A stretch of DNA of 64,000 nt from Cinclus cinclus (taxonomy: Eukaryota; Chordata; Aves; Passeriformes; Cinclidae): assembly GCF_963662255.1 (NCBI RefSeq), contig NC_085059.1, positions 8,031,234 through 8,095,233 of the forward strand, written 5' to 3'. Position numbers and translations under genes: made by a program. Below, in pieces: positions 36,181 through 47,970 of the stretch; the stretch's first letter is position 1; each line of letters starts with the position of its first letter. The notes below the pieces were generated by a model. The model worked only from the letters and a program-made list of their open reading frames with translations. It did not search any database and had not been told where the DNA came from.

Positions 36181-38639
36181 GAGGATGAAGTGAAGGGCTC
36201 TGAGCTCTTCTCCAGCTGCACCCAGGGGCTGTGAAGATGGGACAGCAGAGGCTGGTGCTGTCCAGCACAAAAATGGCATCTCCACATTCTCTCACTCCTT
36301 TGCTGATTCCGTGAAATTCTGACACTGTAAGAATTGCTCTGAATATGAGCAAAGAGGGATGAAAGGATCTTAAAATGTTTTAAGCAATTTCTGTGAAGGG
36401 ATATGTATTGATCACCCAACTTCAGTGCAAGGGAAACCAAGTACTGATACTCCCAGTGACCTCTGGATGAATCTACTTAATTCCACTGATTCCTGAGCAG
36501 CCTCTGAAGACCACCAGCCAAGTCCCTCGCTGTTGGCTGCTGTGAACAGTCCCCAAAAGACCACCCCCACGTCTCAAGAACCTCCCCTTATCCTGACACT
36601 CTGGAAAAAGGCACAGCAGGCAAGAAGGGAGGTGGAATTCAGGATATTCAGGTGCTCATTCTCCCACATGAGAATCCCAGAACCCACGTCTGGAAGGTCC
36701 TTCCAAGGGAAACCCAGGCCCTCAGCTGTCAGCTTTCTGTTCCTTACTTTTTAAACCCCATTTTTCTTCTCAATAACTTTTCTACCTCTTCTGCTCTCTA
36801 TGGATTTAGCAAGCCGCTCAGGTTCCATTCCTTAACAATGCATCTTCTAAAAAAAGTCATTCCTTAAGTAAAGTAACCTTTCTTTCTTACTTGCACTGAC
36901 TTAAAAGAAGAAAAAAAAAACCACCTCTTTTCACCTCCTATTAAATTATCAATATATCCATTCTATACTCAGTTTTGAGTGCAGAATCACAATTTGGAAA
37001 TAAAAATGAAAATGCAACATGATGCAATGGTTACTCATCATTCATAGCCACAGCTTTTTCTGAGAATTACTATTGCTTATTGCAAAAAAATTGTATGTGT
37101 TTCAAGGATGTGAAAAGGGCTAAAGGAAACAAAACAAGTTTTTCTCTTTTCCTCCCTTCAGCAACTCAGAGAAAGAGAGGACAATCACAGAAAATATCTA
37201 GTCCTTCTGATACATTGTCAGGATATTGTTTTGCTTGTGTGTTTAAAGAATAACCAACAGTGGGATTTGCTGTAAAGCTGAATCGGGAAATGGACGGTTC
37301 TTAAATGCTGAATATGGAAAAAAAAACCAACCCTATTATTTCAGATCAAAATAAGGCACAGAGTAAAGACAAGATTTTGAATTTAAATGAAAAGTAGTGA
37401 CTGAAGCTGGTAAAATTATTGAATAGACTGTTTGAGATTGCATTCCTTTTTCTGATCACAACACATTTATAAGCAGGCTACTTTCTACAAATCAGATCAC
37501 AATTAGTGGACCCTGGGTGAGAACATATCTCAGCACCAGAGTTCCTGATGAGTTATTCATTTCACTCTGCATTATTCATGATGTGCAACTGGTCAGCTAA
37601 AATCACTGTATCACTTTTGGTCCTGGTGTAGACAAAACACTTCTAAAATTAAGAACAGAAGATATGCCTACTCATGTCAGAATATTTTTGCTTCCAAGTG
37701 GTTAGGGACACTTTTTTACAAAGAATAGTCATTCCATAAATAAACACAGCTTAAAAGTAGCCAATAAGACAAAGAACAGAAGAGTTCTCTAAATTCAAAT
37801 AGTTTTTGGACCCAGGTCATGGATCAGACAAATAGATGAGATAGACTTCTCCAGAAATAAGCAAATTTTTGCTCTATAGGAAAGTAATGGGAGGAGAATC
37901 GCACATAAAAATCTCAAATTGAGAAGCAAACATCAGAAGGAGAACAATAGGTTTAGATATGAATCTCCTGGTGGTATGGGATGATAAAAGGTGCAGATTA
38001 CTAAGTGTATGTGACTAACACATCCTTCTTAATTGGCCTTTCCTCACATTCAGGAAAACGTGGATATATAACTCAGTGTTCTGCTGCTGCAGTCAAGCCC
38101 TCCTTAGTGAGGATGTGTAGGTAGACACAGTCTCGTACATTTTTGTGATACGTATTTGTACCACCACAAAAATACCTTATATTTTGGTTTGCCAGTGAAA
38201 AATGCTAGTTTAGTACTGAAAAATAAGCCAACATTTAAGCAGATCAATTTTTTTCAGCAGTCACTTTAAAATGGATATTTTTTCACTCTATTGTTAAAAC
38301 CAGCCTTGGTCAATCAAATACAGTTTCCTTGTTGCTGAGTCTTGATTGCTTCCATGACAACAATGCTATTTTATAGCAAGAGTATCCTCATATATAATTA
38401 AGGACACTATATGCTTGTTTATATTGAATTTAAAAGATAACTTGAAGAACTCATCATGTTTCTTCAGTTGTGGTATCTGAACAGTGCTATTAAATCATAA
38501 ATATTCAAAATTATGGTAACTCCATGTTCTATTCTGTAATGGAGCTGTTTACAGAACTGCTGTTAATGCTTTAGACTTTTCCATTTAGAAAGCATTTAAA
38601 TGACTGCCATGTTATTTGGAACCCACAAGTAATGAAAAT
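36181..38639. other. unique DNA, no gene seen
   Basis: GC-richer at 36180-36780, then AT-rich. No recognised coding sequence. An RFX X-box-like GTTGTCATGGAAGC (minus strand, about 38351-38364) is the only motif I note, at low confidence. Confidence 0.5.
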
Positions 38640-38702
38640 CAAAAAAAATAAACAAAAATAAAATAACAACAAAAGCATCAATAAAAAAAGGAGGAAAAAA
38701 CC
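38640..38702 (+). repeat. A-rich low-complexity tract
   Basis: About 60 bases of A-rich sequence (AAATAAACAAAAATAAAATAA and similar), with rare T, C and G. Confidence 0.8.
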
Positions 38703-39329
38703 TCTAATCCACACATGAAAATTTAAAATACAAGCTCATGTAAAAACCCATTTTCTCTGCCTTGGAATGCACCTGGCCCCTCCCAAAGCCTCGCAGAACA
38801 CCTTTTTTATGGGCACAGGGCATTCTGCACATGCTGCTTGCATTGCCAGGAAGGACCTGCACCAGGATGTGGGCTCCTCCTGAGGCTCCCTCTTGGAAAT
38901 TTGGTGTCAATTCTGACTTCTTTGCTTTTGAGATTTTAGTTCATACTCAGAGAGTAACAACTTTTTTTTATACTTCAATATTGATGTGACAGTATCAAGG
39001 ACTTTGACACAGAGGAATCTGAAGTTCAGAAGTAAAATCATTTAATGAATGCATAGCACATCCCTTCTTCATTATGCTGACTCCAGCCCCGGAGTTGGGC
39101 AATGCATGCACTAATTCTCTATTAGAAGTGTTATTCTACATTCCCCATTTGTAAAATAGCATTTAAAAAAGTCAAGATGTTTGGCTAAAAAAGCTTTCAT
39201 ACCATTCTGAACTTTCCTAGTATATTTTCAAAAGCAGGAGATAATCCTTTTTTTCGCAGCTATTGTGTTTTATTCTGTTGAAGGTTCCTGGCTGTAAAAC
39301 ATTGTACCTCCCTTTAAACTTGCCATATA
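38703..39329. other. unique DNA, nothing recognised
   Basis: Mixed composition. The overlapping short open frames at 38704-38989 on opposite strands have no recognised similarity. Confidence 0.5.
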
Positions 39330-39540
39330 ACTTGATTAGACAGCAGTAATCTCTAATGCTTTCAAGTGCAAATTCTGGAGTGACCCGGAACAAGAGTTTC
39401 CTTTATCCCCATGGCAACCAGGAGGATGGAAGAATGCCACTCACCAGGCAGTGCAAGGCAAATTTCACCCCTTTGATGTTAATTAACAAATTGCTTTCAG
39501 AAAAGTAAATGCATTTTTCTCCTTTAAATGTTTGTGATAA
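39330..39540. other. candidate conserved non-coding element
   Basis: Contains the palindromic homeodomain-type GTTAATTAAC (near 39479), an RFX X-box half GTTGCCATGG (minus strand, near 39410), and CTGATTAGA/TAATCTCTAATG-type homeodomain sites. It lacks simple repeats. The motif mixture and an even, non-repetitive texture suggest an enhancer-like element. No conservation data are available here. Confidence 0.3.
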
Positions 39541-40518
39541 ATTTTTAATATGTCTGAAAATGAAGGAAACACAGAAGCATTGGCTGGTGAAAGGGGAGTG
39601 TGGACAACTGCCTTGGCACTGGTGCTACAGCAGTGATGACCCCAGGAAGGGTTAGCAGCAGCTGCTCATAAATCTTGAGTTAAGGACTGGTACCTCCAAC
39701 TAGTTGTATTGCTAGTGGATACTCTGATGTGGGCCCTGCTATAAGAAAGTTGTCCATCCATTTTTAATTGTGGGCATGAAGAAAGTAATAGGATAACACA
39801 CACACACAAATTATTAAGGTTATAAGTATATCCTAAATAATTTTAATATACTTAGCATGAAAATATTTTCTCACCTGTAAATTTTGTTTGCACAGTTCTT
39901 AGACTGCTTGTTACTCTTCTTCCTCTTTCCCCAATTATCTGAATGCTTTACAAAAGTTACCAGTCCTTAGTACAAATTCCTTTAGAGACTACAGAGCTGT
40001 TCCTAATTTTGCGGATAAGAGAAGGCTTGAAAGTTGTTAGTCACTCAAAACCCACCAAGAAACCCCATCAGAGCTCCTGCTATGAAGGAATTTGCAGATT
40101 CACTGGCTAAGATGCTTAGTTCAAAATGTGTCCTCCCTCCTGCCCCTGTTTTTTAGATTTTCCAGGAACTAATCACCTGGGTGAAAGTTCATTACAGAGG
40201 CAATTTGAATAAGTCCAGGTGATCTGAGGAACTCCAGCAGAATTAAGTTCAACTGAGACAGCCACACTGCAAACTAATCCCTTACACACACTGATTTCAT
40301 TCTTACGTGGCATGTTCTTACCAGACTCTGTTACTTTCACCTTGATCTTCTTCTTCCTGATACTAACGCTTTCTTAAATAATGTTTGAGGTCTTGGAGGT
40401 CACACTGTGACTCAAGTTACCTTCAGCAAAGTTCAGACTGTGCTCTGTTCCCACTTGGGCACTGTGGAGAGCAGAACCTGGTGGGGTCACAGGATGTTCA
40501 GGCACTGAGCATGCTGTG
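39541..40518. other. unique DNA, nothing recognised
   Basis: Unique sequence with a short CA run near 39797. No recognised element until the CR1 fragment. The 120 bases before 40519 may be further, more diverged CR1 sequence. Confidence 0.5.
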
Positions 40519-40640
40519 CATTCCCTGTCCTTGGAGGTTTTCAAGACCAGAGCCTGGGCTGACCCTTCTCCAACCAGGTGGTTTGGACTTGCAATCTCCT
40601 GCTATCTCCAAATCTCCAAAATATCATATGATGCTACTAT
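40519..40640 (+). mobile_element. CR1 LINE 3'-end fragment
   Basis: TTCCCTGTCCTTGGAGGTTT, then TCAAGACCAGAGCCTGGGC, CAACCAGGTGGTTTGGACTT and finally ATATCATATGATGC follow the order of words in the CR1 3' untranslated region in forward orientation. The 3' end lies at about 40640. The terminal short repeats are degraded. It is short, diverged and non-functional. Confidence 0.65.
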
Positions 40641-42854
40641 CAGACATCATGATGGATTAAAAAAATAATCCTACAAGATGTCAGATATTACAGAAAAAGG
40701 GAAATGAATAAGAAGCAAGTTCTAGCAACCCAAGATTTTGATGACGCACACTGTCCCAAATTAACTTCAGGTGAACTGAAAACAAGGCTCTGATTGGAGA
40801 CAAAAATGCAAGTTTCTAATCTCCAGCAATGACACATTAATCCCAAAACCCTTTCCTTCCCTGAATGTTACAAGATCCCCTGCTGCAGTGTTTTTTTGCA
40901 CCTCCCCATCAGTTAGGAATTGTGTGAAACTCCACAATGCTTTTCCAACACAAACTACAGCAAAAGATTCTCCCTACCCATCACTAAAACAAATACAGAA
41001 TAAATTCCACTTGTCCTGTATTTGTGTGTAATCTTATTTAACAAGCTTGCTATTCAGCACAGTGGGGAAAGTCCAGTAGAAGAATGATATGCAAGAATCC
41101 CACCAGAGTGTAAAGAGAGGCTTCTCAGAAGGTAAGAAGTCACCTCCTTACTGCCTTAACTATCACAACTAAAGCACTAAGCATAAATCTGCACGGCTGT
41201 AATCCCAGAGAAGGAAAGCTGATGTGCTGCGTGGTGACTTCTCTCTCACTTTAATTCACCCTCACATGAGCTATACTCACCACACAGAATGCAATTTCCA
41301 GCCTAAGTCTTTATCTGGGGAATTGCCAGATACTGGCCCATTCCTCTCAGGGCAGATCAAGGTGTGCATGATGACAAGTATCCCACCTTGCACAGAAGAG
41401 TGGACTGAAAAGATTTGAAGATGCTTGTGAACCCTTTGTGCTCCATTCAATGGAAAGAGGAACATCCAAAGGTTAAGCTAAATTCTACAATAATTCTCTG
41501 AATCAGAAATCTTAAGATACAGAAAAGATTTGAAAGAGATTCAGTGTAACCCTGTATCCTGAAAAACATTTAGATTTTAATCCAGTATCTGAAATCAAAA
41601 TCTCCTTTGCATACAATGATATGAAAAGCACTTCTTTCAACAAGACTTAAATTATTTCCTGAAGAGACAGGAGAGTTTCAAAGACACCAAATGTGTTGGT
41701 ATCCCGTGCTTGAGTTTCTCTCTTAATATTTCCCCTTTTTTCAGGTAGCTTTTAGATTTTTTTTTTTTCTTTAAATGGAAAATCATGTAGAGAACAATGA
41801 TATTTTCACCAGACCTTCTGGTCAAACAGCTTTAACTGTTTTCTACCAGGCAGGTTTTCAGCACTACCTTTCCATACTGATTTACATATAGGAACCTGCT
41901 TTCTAAAAGATATGTAGTTTCTGAAAAAGATGACTCCACTGGAGAAAGTTGTTTTTCAGCCATCTGAGAAGGTGCCACTCCTATCTTCCAATTAGAGTGG
42001 TGCAGGCAGGAGGAGTAATCATGTTTACTTGGAAAAACATGAAAATATGCATATGCAATACAATAAATTAAAATATACATGAGATTTTGAATTTTATTTA
42101 CTGGAAGTGGCTGGCTTAACTGTGCAACTGCTCAGCCTTGTATGTGAGTCATGCTAATGTATGAATCCATTCAATACAGTATGATTATTTTGCCAAGCAA
42201 TATATTAGAAAACTCTTACCAAAATTTCCCAGAGCAGCCAGTCATATCAATTCATATCTTATAATGAAAACAGAAATCACAATGTTGTCTAAAATGGAGC
42301 TACATAAATATTGTTCCCAGTACACTAAATATAAATTAATATATATATAAGCTTTGTAAGAATACTTTCTAAATTAACATACTAAACAAAATTATTATCA
42401 GAATTTACTAGGAAAATAACTTCAATTTGAGAAACATGGCACTAGATGACTGCCTGAGAATTCATCTATATTTTTCTTATGTTTTTCCTAGATACTTCTA
42501 TTACAGGTGCTACAAAAAAAAGTTGAATTTTATCTGTATACTAATAATATACTATATTTACTAAAGAAGTCCAAGTATGAGAATGTTTTGACAAGTATTA
42601 AGATATAATAGTTTCTAAAGGGTCTGCCAGCAATGGAGTCTGGGCCCAACTTACACATTTAAGGAGACATAGAAGTGGATATTTGGTAAAATACTGGGAT
42701 ACTCTCCATAAACAGCACTGTTGAAACATTGCCTGATTTCCACACCTAAAAATTTTCTATCTATAAGAAAAGAATTGACCTAAAGATAATTGGAAAATAA
42801 GGAAGTGCCTAAAAGGACAAGATCCTTTGAAGATGGAGTCCATTTAAAGGAAAG
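40641..42854. other. unique AT-rich DNA, no gene seen
   Basis: Unique sequence. A 12-T run at 41757-41768 is the only T-run of 12 or more on the plus strand in the window. Short TA runs lie near 42340. No coding sequence recognised. Confidence 0.5.
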
Positions 42855-42906
42855 AATATATCTATATATACACATATAAAAATATCTATATCTATATATA
42901 CATATT
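42855..42906. repeat. (TATC/TA)n microsatellite
   Basis: ATATCTATATATACACATAT followed by a second similar copy, about 52 bases. It is an interrupted TA/TATC array with an internal duplication of about 25 bp. Confidence 0.85.
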
Positions 42907-43039
42907 TGCAGCCCACTGCAGATCACTTCTGTAAGCACAAAAAATGCACAGTAACCACTGAGATGAGCATGACTGAAAACAAAACAGTCCAAAATGAGAA
43001 GGCTTCATATTTATTTCAATTTCAATTTCATTGTTACTA

Positions 43040-43195
43040 CAAACAAAAAACCCAGCCCCTCCCCAAAAGCCTCCAAAACAACAATTAAAAAACAAAAATA
43101 AAAAATACAAAACAAACAAACAAACATAAAATCAAACAAGCAAACATAAAACAACAACAACAACAAAAACCTCACCAAAAAACCCCCAAGAAACA
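43040..43195 (+). repeat. A/C-rich low-complexity tract (CAAA, CAA)
   Basis: About 155 bases dominated by A and C: (CAAA)n, a repeated CAAACATAAAA block, (CAA)n, and CCCCC near the end. It closely resembles the tract at 31984-32136 in composition and orientation. Confidence 0.85.
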
Positions 43196-46100
43196 CTGAA
43201 ACCAAACAGCCCCACCTCTCCTTAATATAAAGTCATTATGTCTACTGATGGTATTTCTATTGCTGGTTTATTATGACTACTGGCATACAAAAAAAGATTA
43301 GGATAGTAACAGTAGTTGAATAGTGGTTTGGTGTCATGTAAGAAACTGAGCCAAATTCATGTTGGCAGATAGAGTAAGTTAGTAGACCTAAAGATTAGTA
43401 AAGATATTTCAAGCCTAAAGAAGGAGGAATTTCCATAAATATTTTGCCATGATCTGGATTCTGTCATCTTGAAAAGGATAAAAGAAAAAAAAAAACAAAC
43501 AAAACTCTAAAAAGGGGAGGACAAATTTTCTTTTAATGAGCAGAGACTCACAGTATAAGTGGTGAGAAGGAGAGGATGGCAGCACTAAAATCGGGCACAT
43601 CTGACTTTCAGGCAGAGTTTAATTTGCACACACCCTCTATGGATTGGTTATCCCAAGGGCAGCCCCTCAGACCACACTGCAGAGCAGTGCCCTGCATCCC
43701 CACACCTCTGAGGTGGGAGCTGGCACAGCAAAACAACCCTACAAAAAGGACCAAGGGGGACATCCGGGTTGCACACATACAACTCAATAATAAACCTTAC
43801 AGCAGAGCGTTTGAAGAAAGAGATGTATCCCAAATATATAAACAGGCCTCTGGACACCGGGGAGGCAATTCTGGCTGACAAAGGAACCCACAGGCAGCCA
43901 GGAGGAGAAGAGCTTCCACTTGTGACTGCCAGCTGAGCTGGGCATTTCCCGTTTCCCCTTTATGTCTCCTATTGAAACTCTCCATAGGATCTCCATAGTT
44001 TACAGCAGAAGGCTGAGGGAAGGAGACTCTGTGTTGACAAAAGAGCAAAAAGGGAAGAAAAGGAGTTGTGATTTTTGATGCTTGATGGCTGAGCAATCAC
44101 CAGGACACCTTTCCCTTATTAAACAACAAAAGGGAAATGTGAATATGTAATGTTTGTTGGTATTTTCTGTGCTCGGCAAGAAGCACTTTGCTTCGGCAAC
44201 TGTGATGTGAAGAATCTCTTCATGCTGGATGGCTTTAGTCTGTGGGCACCCTGATGAGCACGAAGAAAGAATCACAGAAAGACCTGACATCAAACTGGCT
44301 GCCAACAACACCCTGACTTTACACCAGCATACAAAAAAGCAGAAAACAAGGATATGCATGAACCGTATGGGTTTCTTTTTCTGTGCTTGGTATCAAGTCA
44401 ATTGCTAATATGCCTGTGATATGAAAACATTTCACATGTACATCAGTGCTTCCAGGCACCCAGTTGAGACCATAGCAACAACAGATTTCACTGCATTGCT
44501 GCAGGAAAAGACTTTCCTCCTTTGCTTGCTCCAAGCCCTGTCTAAAGCAAAACCAGTGACCACTTATCTATACATCAGCATTCTCATTTACCCTCCATGC
44601 ACACACTCAGCACACTTGAAAAATACAGCAGGACTTGCTTACTTGTGGCTACATCAGAGAGAGCAGGAGGTGCAAGATCCTTTTTTTGTATTTGCTAACA
44701 ATTCAAGCACCTTGTTATCTTAATTTTGTACCCTTTTAATGTCTAGTTTTCCTCCTGTTATAATGCACAGCATTGTGTCTAAATCACAGCACAGAATAAC
44801 ACAGATTAAATGTTCTTATTATGAAATGTTGAGATAAAGGCAGCTGCTTGCCATTAAAGAAACCTCGAGAGCATAAATATTACTACTTTTGTGCAATGCC
44901 TTACTTCTCTACAGCATTCCCTATCAGTTCTGCCAGGGGTGTGCACTGTGTGCCACTTCCACTGCACAAGCTCTAAATGATTCAACACTTATCACAACAG
45001 TGCTAGAGATGGTCTCATGCATCCAGAGACAGAGCAGTTGAATAAAAAACTAACTCAGTTATTGATAAGAGTTGTGCTGACTTGTGTTCAAGTTGACTTA
45101 TGGATGCTATTTACAGTATTACTTAAATGGCTGATATTTTACTGTGAAGTTTTAACTTCACATTCCATACACAGCAAACTGTATTGTATTTAAAAGAAAC
45201 TTCTGTTTAGGTCATCAATAAATACTTGTTTAATAGAAAACAAACCAGGAACCTACAGAAATAAAATGTAATCATCTATCAATCATATAATCATAATGCT
45301 GGTCACTGTTTTCATCAATATATTCTGTCCAATATTTCATAAATACATTATGTCCATAACTACAGAATTTAGCTCAAAGGTGTACTGTCAGTGAGACATA
45401 TGTTCATTAAACTTATTTCTTAAATGTTAAAAAGTCAAAACACTAGAACTACAATGATCCTAAAATTGTGGGATTTTTCCTCAGAAGCAAATACTTCATT
45501 TTCATTTACAGCCCTGCTTACCCAGCCTAAACAGCACAACATCATGCTATGCTGCAGATAGTATTGGAAAATACCCCAACATGCTTTAGAGTTTCTTTTT
45601 TTGTGCTTTTCATTTATTTTTCTTTCAGTATTTTACTCTTAGTAATTTGACACTTTCAAAATGTAACACGTAGACCATGAGTGTCACACTGAGGATGAAG
45701 AATTTTGCATATTTGTCTATTGAATAATCACAACAACATATATTTAAGCACAAGAAATCAAATATTTTAGCAATTAGCAAAGAGCTCTTGTCCTCAGGCA
45801 GCCTAATACAAAACTTGTGATAATCTTCCAGTAACTAAGACATTATGACATTTACTGCACAAAGCATTTCTCAGTTTTCCTTTCTCAGTTTTCCAGAGTG
45901 TGTAAATGCCTGTCTTCCACGAATTCCAGGCCAAACACAGGTATTTCCCAGGTGATAAACAACAAATAACTTCATTTTCCTATAGTGATAATATAATACT
46001 AATAGCTTTTTTCCAACTTATATATAAGAACTTATCTTTTGCACTAATAAAGACATTAGGTTGCTGAAGCTGAATTTAGAACAGCAAAGAAGAGGATTTT

Positions 46101-46440
46101 CATTTTTTGTCATTATTAAAGATAATTTTTAGACAAGAGTTGAATTTATTTGACATACTCTATAAAGCTTGCAGTTTTCATGTTCCAGCTTGTTACCAGG
46201 ATCAAGTGCTATTTATTTGCTGTAAACTAGTATAATAAATCAATTTTAGTGGCCAGCAAGGAAACTTCAGTTCACTGGGCCTATATCTGATTCAACCAGG
46301 CACTCCCCTATGTTGTTTGATGGATTTGATTCTGCTTTTAACAAAAAAGTGTGGATACAGATGTTTTTTACACCGCTGTCACTTACAGGTTGTATATTTC
46401 ATAAAACATGTCCTTAGGATATCCTCTCTTTACAGTCCTA
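43196..46440. other. unique DNA, no gene seen
   Basis: Unique sequence, GC-richer at 43560-43960 and very AT-rich from 44700 on. Several short open frames occur on both strands at 43576-44723 without a recognisable product. Confidence 0.5.
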
Positions 46441-46496
46441 GATAAAAAAAAAAATAAAAAAAAAGAGAGAGAGAAAAAAGAGAAAAAAAAGATTAA
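46441..46496 (+). repeat. purine-only tract (A-runs with GAGAGA)
   Basis: About 55 bases that are almost all purine: A-runs, then (GA)n, then A-runs, with only isolated T. This is a polypurine strand capable of triplex formation in principle. Confidence 0.85.
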
Positions 46497-47285
46497 ACGA
46501 GAATGATGTCAATGCATTACACTGTCAAAGTCCTGTTTCATGTTGGTCAAGATGGCTCATCTCACAGTCTGTCCTCACTTTGATGTTGGGGAAGTAGGAT
46601 TGTGCTGTAGTCTGTGAAGTCCTTTTCCCCGTCAAGTGTTTTGAATTTTATGATAACAAAATGAGGAGGGGCAGCACTGAGGTTCAAAGACCCAAACAGC
46701 AAGCAGGAAAGCTGCTGTACAGCTAAACAAGCTAAGCCTAAAAACTGCAGGCAGAGCGCTACAACAAGGAATCAGATGGTCGATTTAATTTTAAATGCTA
46801 AGTGAAAATCCTCCATTTTAACACTTGGACTTCTAAACAAGTCATCTTAAAAGAGAAACAACAACCCAAGCCAAAAACCCATATCTGGCAACTTTACATA
46901 ACCAGGGCTTATAATTACAAAGGTTTCTTTTTCTGCTCTTTCTTTAAGGCAGCTTCTTAAAATTATCTGTCCTCACTGATGTGGTTCACCGTCTAGAAAA
47001 GTTGCATTAAAGGACAAGCATTGGCAGGGTTACTCATTTGTTTGAAAGCAACAAAACCCATTTAATTCTGCTTTTGAAATAAAGTACAGAAACAAAACCA
47101 TATTGAATGTTTGCTACTAATATTTCATGTCAAGATAGCAGATAATCCTTATCTTCAGGCCACCCTGCCCTTACTTTTACCCATTGTGTCTCTAGGGAAA
47201 TTGCTATCTGTACTACATGTAACTCACAGATCTAATATCCCATATATATTGCAGATATACAAACCCTCTTGCTTTCACATTCTTA
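46497..47285. other. unique DNA, nothing recognised
   Basis: Unique sequence. A CpG-bearing stretch near 46750-46800 (AGAGCGCTAC, GGTCGATTTAATTTTAAATG) is mildly suggestive of a conserved element. Confidence 0.45.
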
Positions 47286-47323
47286 GAAAAAAAAAAAAAA
47301 GAAAAAAAAAAAAAAGAAAAAAG
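47286..47323 (+). repeat. A-rich purine tract
   Basis: Two A14-type runs separated by single G, then AAAAAAGG. This is a pure polypurine stretch of about 38 bases. Confidence 0.9.
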
Positions 47324-47867
47324 GTAAGCACTTATCCAAAATAGTCTGTAATAGTCCAAAATGGCTTAGTGCTGGCAGGAATATCAGCACACATTAAATA
47401 GACTGAACCCAAATGCATCCTGGAATCCAACTGCCCTGACACGACACAAGTGCTCACTGAAGGAGCAATGGAAGTGCCAAATGGCTACAACCACAATTTA
47501 TGGTATTGGCAAACAGGAATAAGAGATGAATCCGACCAGAGCAGCTCCTGAGTGAACACCACCCTGCTCTGTCTCCAAATTCCCTTGCAGGAAGCACAGC
47601 TTCTCCATGCACAGGTGACAGAAAAGGCCAGAGGCTTTTTCAGCACCTTCAGCACAGCCATCCAAAGAAGGCACAGCACAGGGAGCTTCCTGATACCATC
47701 TCCATGGATCCCAGAGCCCCTCTGGCAGCAAGGAACAAATCCAGTGACCTCCCCACGTGATGCATGTATAGCTCTGGGAGTGCCCTGGACAGGAACACAA
47801 AGATGGATGAACTTGCCAGGCCAGAGTTGGGAATCCTATACCTACCCAAGTCAGAGAAATAAAAAAA
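47324..47867. other. GC-richer unique DNA, no gene seen
   Basis: Locally GC-richer (47520-47850), with overlapping open frames on both strands, none with recognised similarity. Possibly an older part of the transposon remnant that follows, but I cannot show it. Confidence 0.45.
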
Positions 47868-47970
47868 AATCATAGAAAAGTTAAGGTTAGAAGGTCACCT
47901 TGACATCTTCTAACAAATTCTCCCTTTAGAAGGAGGGCGAAGTTGTCTTGTAGGCAATTTCTTTTCCAGT
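47868..47970 (-). mobile_element. probable CR1 LINE 3'-end fragment
   Basis: AAAATCATAGAAAAGTTAAG then GTTAGAAGGTCACCTTGACAT matches the reversed CR1 3' terminus (ATCATAGAA, then GGTT-GGAAGG-ACCTT). The element is therefore on the minus strand with its 3' end at about 47868. Only the first 60-100 bases are convincing, and it is strongly diverged. Confidence 0.6.

Noticed and set aside
34891..36234. 447-codon open frame, the longest in the window
   Set aside because: It runs through the 18/20-bp minisatellite, where all three plus-strand frames lack stops. The peptide switches frame-type with each 20-bp unit, so no conserved protein could be maintained.
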